In this document: in pieces, positions 10,088 through 17,765 of the stretch | Position numbering within the stretch: position 1 is the first letter of the stretch | Layout of the letters: each line of letters opens with the position of its first letter | From: Nitrospirota bacterium | Lineage (GTDB): Bacteria > Nitrospirota > JACRHJ01 | Direction of reading: 5' to 3' | Assembly (NCBI GenBank): GCA_016212105.1 | Contig: JACRHJ010000006.1 | Coordinates: forward strand, 1 to 64,000 | DNA: 64,000 nucleotides | The notes under the pieces: generated by a model | What the model was told of the DNA's origin: nothing | Database searches by the model: none | Seen by the model: only the letters and a program-made list of their open reading frames with translations | Made by a program: the position numbers and the translations under genes

Positions 10088-11014
10088 TTAAAGCTCATTG
10101 TTTAATATGGCTTCCAATAAGCCCTTGCTCAACATATCAAGATTTAACGTATAGTTAATATGCCTGAAGGTTTCCTCAAGGGGACGCAATGTTGTTGCCC
10201 ATCCCTTTCCATCAGTTATCCATACAAAAGCATGGCCATCTTCAGAAAGGAAGTCGTATAGCGATTTATATTCACCTGCCGTTGCCTTTAGTTTGGAGCC
10301 GCCACCGCCATAATAGTTAGTTTCAATCAGGCAAAGTTTGCTTGATTTTCTTAGAGCAAAGTCAAAGCGTCTTGACGATTTGTCCACGCGCAAATTAAGG
10401 CCCCACTCGGCTCTAATACGTGCTGCGTCGGCTTGCACCATATATGAGATGCCGTTACGTTCACAAATAGGCTTGAGCAACTCTTCAACAATACGCTCCA
10501 TAGTAGAACCACCGCGGTTCTTTCTGCCGTTGCTGTCTAGCCCAACCTCAACACCCAAAACATAGTCAGGTATGCTTTTGACTTTCTTGGCTTGGAAAAT
10601 TTCTAAAATGCCAGCATTTTTTGCAAAGCGACAAGCTTTGTCTATTTCTATATCTGAAAGCTGCTCTTTGTTTTCAAAGTAGAAATCCTCGTATACAAAA
10701 TTACCGCCAATATAACTGTCAAGAATTGTGAAATTATTCTCTCTGGAAGCCAATAGTATCGGTATGAGCCTGGCTATCGTGCCGTGTCTCTTGAGCAAGA
10801 CTTTAAACTCTTCTTCGATGTTGTCTTTGCCGACCAAATAATTCAGCGTATTAAGGTCCATCTCTATAGCCTGGATATTTCCGAACACCTTTTCCCAATT
10901 AACAAAATAATCCCAATAAGTAATAGAACGGTTAATAGTTTTAACAAAATACTCGAAGGCCGTCTCAGCCGAGTTGCAGCCGATATTAGAACTATAATCC
11001 TTGAGCAGCTTCAT
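10088..11014 (-). CDS. DpnII/MboI-family restriction endonuclease
   Basis: Likely a type II endonuclease cutting at GATC. The C-terminal half carries family signatures: VGLDSNGRKNRGGSTMERI, then RRFDFALR, CLIETNYYGGGGSKLKATAGEY and FVWITDGKGW. The acidic residue, the E in IETNYY and the downstream lysine fit a PD-(D/E)XK-type nuclease core. The 308-aa length matches DpnII (about 290). It is the last gene of a controller-methylase-nuclease operon, with 27 bp between the methylase stop and its ATG, preceded by GGAG. It is far more AT-rich than flanking genes, which points to horizontal acquisition. GATC specificity is inferred from the family. Confidence 0.88.
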   Translation of the reverse strand: MKLLKDYSSNIGCNSAETAFEYFVKTINRSITYWDYFVNWEKVFGNIQAIEMDLNTLNYLVGKDNIEEEFKVLLKRHGTIARLIPILLASRENNFTILDSYIGGNFVYEDFYFENKEQLSDIEIDKACRFAKNAGILEIFQAKKVKSIPDYVLGVEVGLDSNGRKNRGGSTMERIVEELLKPICERNGISYMVQADAARIRAEWGLNLRVDKSSRRFDFALRKSSKLCLIETNYYGGGGSKLKATAGEYKSLYDFLSEDGHAFVWITDGKGWATTLRPLEETFRHINYTLNLDMLSKGLLEAILNNEL

Positions 11015-11041
11015 GTTGTCTCCAATAAAACGGCGTGACCG

Positions 11042-11971
11042 CTACAGGTTCAGTTTTTCCCTGAGCTTCTCGTCTTCGCGTAAGCAATCAAAAAGGTGCG
11101 GGTCTGCTATAATCTCCGAGATGCGCTTCTTTGAAATATCCAAGTAATCGCTCTCTTGGTCAATGCCAACATACTTCCGCTTTAGCATCATCGCGGCAAC
11201 ACCCGTAGAAGAGCTACCACAAAACGGATCGAGTACCAGGTCGTTCTGTTTGGTAGATGCCTGAAGGATCCGATAAAGAAGCTCAACAGGCTTTTGTGTC
11301 GGGTGCTTCCCGAAAGTTTTCTCAGCTCTTGATGGCGCGCCCATAGTCCATACATTGCGCATCTGCTTGCCGCCGTTAATCTCCTTCATGAGCGGGTAGT
11401 TGAAATAGTGCTTGCTCTTCCCATTCTTCGCGGCCCAAAGGACGGTCTCGGTCGAATGCGTGAAGTATCGGCAAGAAAGGTTGGGTGGAGCGTTACGCTT
11501 GTACCAGATTATGTCGTTCAAAATCTTGAAGCCGAGCAACTGCATAGCGTAGCCGACAGAATGAATAATATGAGAAGTGCCGGATACCCAAATGGTCCCG
11601 TTCGGCTTCAAAGCTTTCTGACAAGCTTCAAGCCAGGTCAGGTTAAAGACATGGTTCTCGTATGCGCCTTTGGACTTGTCCCACTTCCCCTTATTTACAG
11701 AAACCATTTTACCTGCATGGCAGGTAATGCCGTCATTGGACAAAAAGTAAGGAGGGTCTGCGAAGATCGTATCCACGCAACCTTCGGGGGCAACATCATG
11801 GACATACTTAAGGACTTTCAGGCAATCACCATGGAACAGCTTCACATGGTGCTTCGGGTCGGAGTAGTAAGGCTCGATAACACTTTTGTATTTAGCGGCA
11901 GTCTCGCGGACAGAGAAAGAAAAGGGGTTGTCCCTTTCTTCTCTGGTTGGGTACGTGCTAATTTTTGACAT
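11042..11971 (-). CDS. DNA adenine-N6 methyltransferase, beta class (DpnA-like)
   Basis: It probably protects GATC sites by methylating adenine. The catalytic motif DPPYFLSNDGITC lies near residue 70 and the AdoMet motif DPFCGSSSTGVAA near the C-terminus. This order (catalytic motif first) defines the beta class of M.HinfI and DpnA. The stretch GKMVSVNKGKWDKS is typical of that subgroup. It starts 6 bp after the controller gene stop and precedes the nuclease. The alpha-class DpnM partner of the classical DpnII system is absent, so this single enzyme must do all protection. Low GC like its neighbours. Confidence 0.9.
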   Translation of the reverse strand: MSKISTYPTREERDNPFSFSVRETAAKYKSVIEPYYSDPKHHVKLFHGDCLKVLKYVHDVAPEGCVDTIFADPPYFLSNDGITCHAGKMVSVNKGKWDKSKGAYENHVFNLTWLEACQKALKPNGTIWVSGTSHIIHSVGYAMQLLGFKILNDIIWYKRNAPPNLSCRYFTHSTETVLWAAKNGKSKHYFNYPLMKEINGGKQMRNVWTMGAPSRAEKTFGKHPTQKPVELLYRILQASTKQNDLVLDPFCGSSSTGVAAMMLKRKYVGIDQESDYLDISKKRISEIIADPHLFDCLREDEKLREKLNL

Positions 11972-11977
11972 GCTTAT

Positions 11978-12190
11978 TTAAAGCCCCTTGAATAATTCTT
12001 CTATGCTGACGTTAAGAGCCTTGGCGAGCTTACCGATGTTTTCGAGGCTGACGTTTCTTTTCCCACCCTCAATACCGCTAATGTACGTGCTGTGCAGGTT
12101 GGCGAGTTCGGCAAGTTTCTCTTGTGAAAGTTCGCGAGCTTTTCTTAGTTGCCTGATTCTATCGCCAAATATTTCAGGTAGGGATTTCAT
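11978..12190 (-). CDS. XRE-family controller protein of the R-M operon
   Basis: This 70-aa helix-turn-helix protein (FGDRIRQLRKARELSQEKLA, then HSTYISGIEGGKRNVSLENI) has the size and fold of restriction-modification C proteins. Such proteins bind C-boxes, repress or activate their own promoter, and so delay nuclease expression until methylation is complete. It is the first gene of the C-M-R operon, 6 bp ahead of the methylase. GGAG lies 10 nt before the ATG. A C-box-like sequence lies about 58 bp upstream. A generic XRE regulator cannot be excluded, but position and size argue for a controller. Confidence 0.82.
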   Translation of the reverse strand: MKSLPEIFGDRIRQLRKARELSQEKLAELANLHSTYISGIEGGKRNVSLENIGKLAKALNVSIEELFKGL

Positions 12191-12221
12191 GAGCGCACCA
12201 CTCCGAGATTCTGGTTATCTT

Positions 12222-12263
12222 ATTATCTAAGGCGGCGCATGGCCATAGACTATAAGTAAAGTC
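12222..12263 (-). promoter_or_regulatory. Candidate C-box and -10 of the R-M operon
   Basis: Reading the minus strand, TACTTATAGTC (12258-12248) differs by one base from the C-box core GACTTATAGTC as I remember it from other C-protein systems. It lies within GACTTTACTTATAGTC, a GACT/AGTC inverted repeat. A GATAAT -10-like hexamer follows at 12227-12222, which puts the box over the -35 region, as expected for C-protein control. The second half of a canonical double C-box is not evident. Confidence 0.45.
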
Positions 12264-12305
12264 CGTCGAAAGAAGTGAATGAGCGGAAGGGGAGTAATAG
12301 ACAAC

Positions 12306-12331
12306 AAAAAAGCCCCAGTAATAACTGGGGC
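12306..12331 (-). terminator. Rho-independent terminator after the coiled-coil genes
   Basis: On the minus strand GCCCCAG-TTATTA-CTGGGGC forms a perfect 7-bp stem with a 6-nt loop and is followed by TTTTTT. It ends the transcript of the two coiled-coil genes and isolates it from the R-M operon. Confidence 0.85.
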
Positions 12332-12391
12332 CTGCAATCAACGATTTCTAAATTATAATGTTTGCTAAATCACCAAATTAAATGAACCCCT

Positions 12392-12718
12392 TCACGCCCC
12401 CCTCAACCCCGCGTTGTGCACTTCGGTGTTCTTCCTGTGGTCGGACAGCTTCTGGTCCACGTCCTGCACGTATTCGAGGATGCCGTCGAACTTCTTCGTG
12501 AACTTCCTGTCCATCTTCTTTAAATCCTTGCTGACTTCCGCCAGCTCGTCCTTCGTCGCAAGGGTCGCCATCGTCGCCTTGACCTCGGCCAGCTCGTCCT
12601 TCGTCACCATAGTCGCCTTGACTTCGGCCAGCTCGGTTGCCAGAGAATCGACCTTGCCCGTCAGGTTGTCGATATTTCCGGACAGCTTTTCCAGGTAATC
12701 CTTCAGGTCCTTTTCCAT
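12392..12718 (-). CDS. Small coiled-coil protein, paralogue of the upstream gene
   Basis: 108 aa, almost entirely predicted coiled coil, with repeated AEVKATM...TKDEL units. It ends in DHRKNTEVHNAGLRGA, nearly identical to the tail of the upstream paralogue. The ATG at 12718 overlaps the upstream stop (TGATG) and is preceded by GAGGGGGG; the track's GTG at 12721 is less likely. Function is not recognised; oligomeric scaffold or structural roles are possible but unsupported. The gene pair looks like a recent tandem duplication with internal repeat expansion. Confidence 0.75.
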   Translation of the reverse strand: MEKDLKDYLEKLSGNIDNLTGKVDSLATELAEVKATMVTKDELAEVKATMATLATKDELAEVSKDLKKMDRKFTKKFDGILEYVQDVDQKLSDHRKNTEVHNAGLRGA

Positions 12719-13047
12719 CACGCCCCCCTCAGCCCCGCGTTGTGGGCCTCGGTGTTCTTCCTGTGGTCGCAGATTTCCTTGTCCAGAAACTTCGTGTACT
12801 CGATGTTGTCGTCAAGCTTCTTGGTGAGCTTCCTCTCAACCTTGCGTATTTCCTTGGTGAGGGAGCCTTTGACTTCAGCCAGACCACCGGCCAGCTCGTC
12901 CTTCGTCGCAAGGGTCGCCATCGTCGCCTTGACCTCGGCCAACTCGTCTTTCGTCGCCATCGTCGCCTTGACCTCTGTGAGGTCGGCAGCCATTGTTACC
13001 ATTGTTGAAGACAGCTTGTCCAGATATTCCTTGAGTTCTTTTTCCAT
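12718..13047 (-). CDS. Small coiled-coil protein with repeated KATMATKDEL units
   Basis: 109 aa counted from the ATG at 13047, which has AGGAGG at 5-6 nt; the track start at 13098 has no ribosome site. The sequence MEKELKEYLDKLSS leads into repeats of EVKATMATKDELA, then a charged helix and the conserved DHRKNTEAHNAGLRGA tail. It is probably cytoplasmic and oligomeric. It lies 63 bp downstream of the aspartase-like gene on the same strand. No function is known to me. Confidence 0.75.
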   Translation of the reverse strand: MEKELKEYLDKLSSTMVTMAADLTEVKATMATKDELAEVKATMATLATKDELAGGLAEVKGSLTKEIRKVERKLTKKLDDNIEYTKFLDKEICDHRKNTEAHNAGLRGA

Positions 13048-13110
13048 GGAAGCCTCCTTGAAACTGATGGTACTACTATAGCCGATTCGGCGCCGCAAGA
13101 GAAGTATTTT

Positions 13111-14493
13111 CTACGGCTCCGTCAGCTTCATCGGGTCAAGCGCCTTCTTCAGCTCGTCCTCGGTCATGTAGCCCTTTTCGAGGGCTATCTCGGCGACGGA
13201 GCGGCCGGTCTTGACCGCCTCCTTTGCGACCTCGGCCGCCTTCATGTACCCTATGTGCGGGTTGAGCGCGGTGGCTATCGCGGGCGAGGAGTCCACGTAG
13301 GAGCGGCAGCGCGCCCTGTCCGCGGTCAGGCCGTCCACGCATTTCGTGCGGAATGCGGACAAGGCGTTCTTCAGTATGGTAGAGGAGGTGAGCAGGTTGT
13401 GGGCCATGACCGGCATCATTACGTTGAGTTCGAGCTGGCCGGCCTGAGCCGCCATGGCGACGGTCAGGTCGTTGCCGACGACCTGGAAGCAGACCATGTC
13501 GAGCATCTCGGCCATGACAGGGTTGACCTTGCCGGGCATGATGGAGGAGCCGGGCTGTACGGCGGGCGGCGTTATCTCGGCGAGGCCCGTCAGCGGGCCG
13601 GAGGACAGGAGCCTTATGTCGTTGGCGATGCGGATGAGGTCGGTCGCAATCCCCCGGAGCGCGGCCGATGCGGAGAGTATCGCGGTCTGGCTCTGCATTG
13701 CGTAGAAGAGGTTCGGGGACGGGCGGAGGTCGAAGCCGGTGATGTCCCGGAGGTGCGAGACCGTGGCCGAGGCGTAGCCCTTTCCGGAGTTGATGCCGGT
13801 CCCGGCGGCTGTCCCGCCGATACCCAGCTCGCCCATCTCCGTAGCGGCGGAAATGAGCTTCGCCACGCCCTTTTCCGCCGCGACGGTGTAGCCGGAGAAC
13901 TCCTGTCCGAGTCGTATCGGCACCGCGTCCTGGAGGTGTGTGCGCGCGGACTTCAGGACGCCGTCGAACTCGGACGCCTTGTTCCGGAAGGACATGGCGA
14001 GCGTCTGCACCTCGTCGATAAGCTCGAAGAACGAGGCTATGCCCGCAACCCGCATAGCGGTCGGGAAGACGTCGTTCGTGGACTGGGACATGTTGACGTG
14101 GTCGTTGGGGTGGCATGCGGAGTACTCGCCCAAGGGTCTGCCCATGAGCAAGGCGACGCGGTTCGCAATGACCTCGTTCGCGTTCATGTTGTGCGAGGTG
14201 CCCGCGCCAGCCTGGTAGACGTCCACGACGAAGTGGGCGTCGAGGAGCCCGGTCATCACCTCGTCCGCCGCCTGTATGATGTAACCGGCAAGCACCGGGT
14301 CGAGCTTGCCCATGTCGCGGTTAGTCATCGCGGCCGCCTTCTTTACTGCGGCCGTAGCCCAGATCAACTTAGGGTGCGCCCGGAGCCCGGAGATTGGGAA
14401 GTTCTCCACAGCCCTCTGCGCCTGCACGCCCCAGAGCGCGTCCGCCGGGACCTTTACCTCGCCTAATGAGTCCGTCTCTGTCCTGTAGTCCAT
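13111..14493 (-). CDS. aspA: Aspartate ammonia-lyase (aspartase/fumarase superfamily)
   Basis: Probably interconverts aspartate with fumarate plus ammonia. The superfamily signature GSSIMPGKVNPVMAEML is intact and carries the catalytic-loop serine. AGTSHNMNANEVIANR and SQSTNDVFPTAMR are the other conserved regions. The stretch VGNDLTVAMAAQAGQLELNVMMPV and the ending NPHIGYMKAAEVAKEA read as aspartase rather than FumC, which usually has NPTQCEALTM after the signature. A fumarase role is still possible because the two enzymes are close and some lineages use such proteins as fumarase. The start at 14493 (MDYRTETDSLGEV) fits family alignments; the track's 20 extra residues do not. Confidence 0.82.
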   Translation of the reverse strand: MDYRTETDSLGEVKVPADALWGVQAQRAVENFPISGLRAHPKLIWATAAVKKAAAMTNRDMGKLDPVLAGYIIQAADEVMTGLLDAHFVVDVYQAGAGTSHNMNANEVIANRVALLMGRPLGEYSACHPNDHVNMSQSTNDVFPTAMRVAGIASFFELIDEVQTLAMSFRNKASEFDGVLKSARTHLQDAVPIRLGQEFSGYTVAAEKGVAKLISAATEMGELGIGGTAAGTGINSGKGYASATVSHLRDITGFDLRPSPNLFYAMQSQTAILSASAALRGIATDLIRIANDIRLLSSGPLTGLAEITPPAVQPGSSIMPGKVNPVMAEMLDMVCFQVVGNDLTVAMAAQAGQLELNVMMPVMAHNLLTSSTILKNALSAFRTKCVDGLTADRARCRSYVDSSPAIATALNPHIGYMKAAEVAKEAVKTGRSVAEIALEKGYMTEDELKKALDPMKLTEP

Positions 14494-14529
14494 TTGGGTT
14501 TCTTTTCCATTGGTGAAGAAAAAGCACGG

Positions 14530-14725
14530 GCGCAAATAAATTGCGCCCTGCAATAAACATGGTGGGCAATGCCCACCCTACAAGCTGTGCCGGTCCTATA
14601 TTGTCTTTGCGAGGAGCGAAGCGATGTGGCAATCTCCTCGTTCGACTGTCATTCCCGCGAAAGCGGGAATCCATTGTCCATCTTGACGATCAAAATGGCC
14701 CCCCGTTTTCACGGGGGTGACAAAC
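14530..14725. repeat. Palindromic repeat cluster
   Basis: The gap between aspA and the lipoprotein gene is filled with repeats: GTGGGCAATGCCCAC, a GCGAGGAGCGAAGCGATGTGGCAATCTCC element, TCATTCCCGCGAAAGCGGGAATCC, and CCCCCGTTTTCACGGGGGTGAC. No gene or promoter is visible. Confidence 0.65.
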
Positions 14726-14734
14726 AATGTTGCT

Positions 14735-15436
14735 CTACGGCAGCGTAAGTATCCAGACCGGGTTAAGGACATACGGTATGGCAATGAACACTCCCTTGAC
14801 GACCTCCTCGACCGCGCCGGCCCTCGCCCTAAGGTCGTTCTCGACGTCCTTGGCGCGCATGACCTTGGTCGGGTAGTCCCCGTTCGCGAACGCGGAGCCA
14901 GGCCTGAAGAGCGACTTGACCACACGCGCCTCGGAGACGTTGGACCTCCTGAGCCCGGACGCGAAATCCCTGTACTCGTCCTTCACGGTAAGCACGAACC
15001 TCGTCATGTCCCCTTTGGTAACCCCGGAAGGCGTCCCGTCGAGGACGACAGACCCGGCGTACGAGGCGTCGTGGCCGTCGGGGACAAAGAGCGTCAGTTC
15101 CTCGGGGGCCAAGGTATAGCCGGAGACCGCGACCCTGGCCACATGGTACTCGCCGGCGGGCAGGTACGCTCCGAACTCGCCGGTGTCGAGGCACCTCAAC
15201 TTGTATGTGTTGCCGGTATCCGTCTTGATTATGTACACGCTTGCGTCCTGTTCGGGCGAGGGCATCGGGGCACGCGCGACGAACTCTATAAGGCGTATCT
15301 TGCCGAAAACAGCGACCTCGCCATCCGCGTGTTCCGGGAGCTTGTCCAGCTCGGTGCTGACACGCGTGGCGGTCGTGGCGCACCCGGTGAGGGCCAGCAG
15401 CAGGGCCGCCGTAAGTATCAAAGCAAACTGACGCAT
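14735..15436 (-). CDS. Predicted lipoprotein of unknown function
   Basis: The N-terminus is a lipoprotein signal peptide ending in the lipobox LTGC (Cys near residue 19), so the mature 215-aa protein should be tethered to the envelope. The body is beta-rich (YKLRCLDTGEFGAYLPAGEYHVARV), like a carboxypeptidase-regulatory or transthyretin-type fold, and the C-terminal part is more helical. I choose the ATG at 15436, which sits 5 nt after GGAGG, over the ATG at 15439. No family is recognised. It is preceded by a second lipoprotein gene on the same strand. Confidence 0.75.
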   Translation of the reverse strand: MRQFALILTAALLLALTGCATTATRVSTELDKLPEHADGEVAVFGKIRLIEFVARAPMPSPEQDASVYIIKTDTGNTYKLRCLDTGEFGAYLPAGEYHVARVAVSGYTLAPEELTLFVPDGHDASYAGSVVLDGTPSGVTKGDMTRFVLTVKDEYRDFASGLRRSNVSEARVVKSLFRPGSAFANGDYPTKVMRAKDVENDLRARAGAVEEVVKGVFIAIPYVLNPVWILTLP

Positions 15437-15576
15437 CATTTCCTCCGTGTATGCGGTACAGGCTCTAAACTATCACTAAATACGGAGCGTTGTCAACGGT
15501 AAACGGCCTGGTTCGGACGGCATTTGGTTGTGACCGGTTGTGAGGCGGCCATCACGTCCGCCTGCCTGGATGCCCG

Positions 15577-15891
15577 CTACTTGACCTGTATGGTGTTCCT
15601 GACGCCCCTGACACCGCTTACCTCATACGCAAGCTGCCCGGCCCTGTCCTTTTCCTTGAAGGTGTTCACGAAGCCGCTCAGCTGCACCACGCCCTTGAAC
15701 GTCTCGACCGATATCTGGCGGGCCTTGGTGACGGGGTCGCCGACCAGCGCGGCCTTCACCTTCGTGGTTATGACGGAGTCGTCGACGTACTCGCCCGCAC
15801 TCTCCATCGTGCGGGTGGACGCGCATCCGGACAGGGCGAGCAGCATGGCAAGGCAGACGAGCAGCGCGGACAGCCTCATGGGATCTCTCAT
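15577..15891 (-). CDS. BON-domain lipoprotein
   Basis: This 104-aa protein has a signal peptide with lipobox LSGC (about residue 23) and one BON domain: DDSVITTKVKAALVGDP, then VETFKGVVQLSGFV and VRGVRNTIQV. BON domains of OsmY-type proteins bind membrane phospholipid surfaces and are linked to envelope or osmotic stress. OsmY has two BON domains; this has one, like many small periplasmic homologues. The ATG at 15891 has AGGAGG 7-8 nt upstream. A REP-like palindrome lies just upstream at about 15920-15948. Confidence 0.88.
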   Translation of the reverse strand: MRDPMRLSALLVCLAMLLALSGCASTRTMESAGEYVDDSVITTKVKAALVGDPVTKARQISVETFKGVVQLSGFVNTFKEKDRAGQLAYEVSGVRGVRNTIQVK

Positions 15892-15917
15892 GATACGGCC
15901 TCCTTGTTTTTCTTTAT

Positions 15918-15948
15918 CTTGTCATTCCCGTGAAAACGGGGGCCCAGT
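15918..15948. repeat. REP-like palindrome
   Basis: GTCATTCCCGTGAAAACGGGGGCCCAGTG is one copy of the ATTCCCGC-loop-GCGGGAAT family found throughout the window. It lies between the BON lipoprotein and the diguanylate cyclase gene. Confidence 0.7.
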
Positions 15949-16002
15949 GTCTATTGCATATTTTATTTCCGGAGCAATAGTAATATACCACAAGTCCGCT
16001 GG

Positions 16003-17598
16003 TTATAATAACGGAATTTCGCCTGTGCCGGATTCCCGGCCGCACAGGACGTACCTGTCGCGGCCCTGGTCCTTGGAAAGGTAAAGTGCCCTGTCCGCCT
16101 TCTTGAGGAGCGTCCCGGCATCCTCGCCGTCGTCGGGGTACATGGCGATCCCGATGCTCGCGGTGGATATGACCGGACGGCCTTCTATCGTGAACGTCCT
16201 GCGGAGCGAGTCGAGCACCCTGTCCGCGACCGTCTCAGCTCCGTCGCCGCCCGCGACGTCCGGGACGACCATCCCGAACTCGTCGCCTCCGAGACGGGCC
16301 ACGGTGTCGCACTCCCGCAGGCAGGCGCTTATCCTCCTGGACACGTCGACGAGCAGGCTGTCGCCTGCGGAATGACCGAACTCGTCGTTGACCGCCTTGA
16401 ACCGGTCGAGGTCGAGGAACATCACGGCCACGCGCTCCCTGTGCCTGTGCGCGTGGGCCAGGGCGACGTCCAGCCTGTCCGCGAACAGCAGGCGGTTCGG
16501 CAGGCCGGTGAGCGGGTCGTGGTGTGCGAGGTGATCGAGCCGGGCCTCGTGCTCCTTCATGCGTTCTTCCGCCAGTACACGCGTTGTCACGTCGCGTGAC
16601 GACACAACCGCGGCGTACATCGTTCCGTCCGTGGCGCGCAGCGGGGATGCGAGTATGTCAACAACGCATATCTGGCCACTCGATGTTGAATGTTCGTGTG
16701 TGACGGACACTGGGTGCCCCAGTCTCAGGGCCTCCCGCATAGGGCAGAGGTCCACGCCATGGCCCGTGCATGGACGTTCAAGGTTGTGGGCCAGCTTGTA
16801 GCACGGGACCGGGCTCCCGGGGCTCCATGAGCCGGGGTCCACCATATACGTCTCGCATGCGGCGCGGTTCATCATAGCTACCCTGTAGTCCGCCCCGATG
16901 ACCATGACAGGCTCCGACATCCCGTCCATAACGCTTTGCAGGTATGCCCGTGAGGCGTTCACCTCTGCCTCCGCCCGTTTGCGGGCGCTAATGTCCCTCA
17001 CCATCCCTACGATATGCCGCCTGCCGCCCGCAACGAACGAAGAAAGCGAGATCTCCACCGGGACTTCCGAGCCGTCCCGCCGGACCGCATCGAGTTCTGT
17101 AATCATCCCTACAAGAGGAGAGTCGCCCGTTTCCTCATAATACTTCAAGCCCCTCTCTATCCGGTCGCGGTACCTCGCGGGCGCGATGAGGCGGTGCAGG
17201 TCCAGGCCGACGGCATCGTGAACGGCGTAGCCGAACATCCTCTCCGCTGCGGGGTTCCAGTACGAGACCCTGCCCTCGGCGTCCATGATTATAACCGCGT
17301 CGGTCGCGGTCTCGGTAACGGCCCGCGCCTTTTCCTCGGATTCGAGGAAGGCGGACTCTGTCCGAACGAGCCTATTCAGGATTGCCCGCATATATAGGCT
17401 GAACGCGGTAAACGAGACGAGGACGAAAAGCCTTGTCCAGACCTCCACGGGCTCGGGGCGCAGCAGCTGGGAGACCAGGGTATGCTCCGCGAATACCACC
17501 GCGTCCACGAAGGAGTCCAAGAGCCAGTACAGGATGCCTATAGACACCCCGGCGGCCAGCACGAAGTTTTCGTTGAAGGTATGTGATTTACTGGCCAT
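16003..17598 (-). CDS. Membrane PAS-PAS-GGDEF diguanylate cyclase
   Basis: The protein likely makes cyclic di-GMP in response to a PAS-sensed signal. Two hydrophobic segments (about 14-33 and 53-72) anchor the N-terminus. PAS 1 (about 90-205) and PAS 2 (about 215-340) follow, then a GGDEF domain beginning LAHHDPLTGLPNR. The active motif is intact GGDEF near residue 439, and an inhibitory I-site RECD lies exactly five residues before it, so product feedback is expected. No EAL domain is present. PAS 2 carries a Cys cluster (PCYKLAHNLERPCTGHGVDLCP) also seen in other PAS proteins of this window, possibly a cofactor or redox site. It is divergent from the next histidine kinase gene. Confidence 0.92.
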   Translation of the reverse strand: MASKSHTFNENFVLAAGVSIGILYWLLDSFVDAVVFAEHTLVSQLLRPEPVEVWTRLFVLVSFTAFSLYMRAILNRLVRTESAFLESEEKARAVTETATDAVIIMDAEGRVSYWNPAAERMFGYAVHDAVGLDLHRLIAPARYRDRIERGLKYYEETGDSPLVGMITELDAVRRDGSEVPVEISLSSFVAGGRRHIVGMVRDISARKRAEAEVNASRAYLQSVMDGMSEPVMVIGADYRVAMMNRAACETYMVDPGSWSPGSPVPCYKLAHNLERPCTGHGVDLCPMREALRLGHPVSVTHEHSTSSGQICVVDILASPLRATDGTMYAAVVSSRDVTTRVLAEERMKEHEARLDHLAHHDPLTGLPNRLLFADRLDVALAHAHRHRERVAVMFLDLDRFKAVNDEFGHSAGDSLLVDVSRRISACLRECDTVARLGGDEFGMVVPDVAGGDGAETVADRVLDSLRRTFTIEGRPVISTASIGIAMYPDDGEDAGTLLKKADRALYLSKDQGRDRYVLCGRESGTGEIPLL

Positions 17599-17765
17599 GC
17601 CGTCACCACGCGTTATTGCTCATAATAATACACTAATAATGTACCACTCATAACCCGTATAGTCAAATCGCAATATTACGCAGGAGGCCTTGACTTTGCA
17701 TACGGCAGCAACTAAAATAACAACCAGTTGTACATGGTGCTTCCCGTAACCCGGACGCCGCAAAA

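Noticed and set aside
13111-14493. Fumarate hydratase (fumC)
   Set aside because: The residues after GSSIMPGKVNP and the C-terminal NPHIGY segment fit aspartase better, though a fumarase role is not excluded.
14735-15436. Shared operon of the two lipoproteins with the diguanylate cyclase
   Set aside because: A repeat and about 110 bp separate the BON gene from the cyclase, and no coupling is visible.
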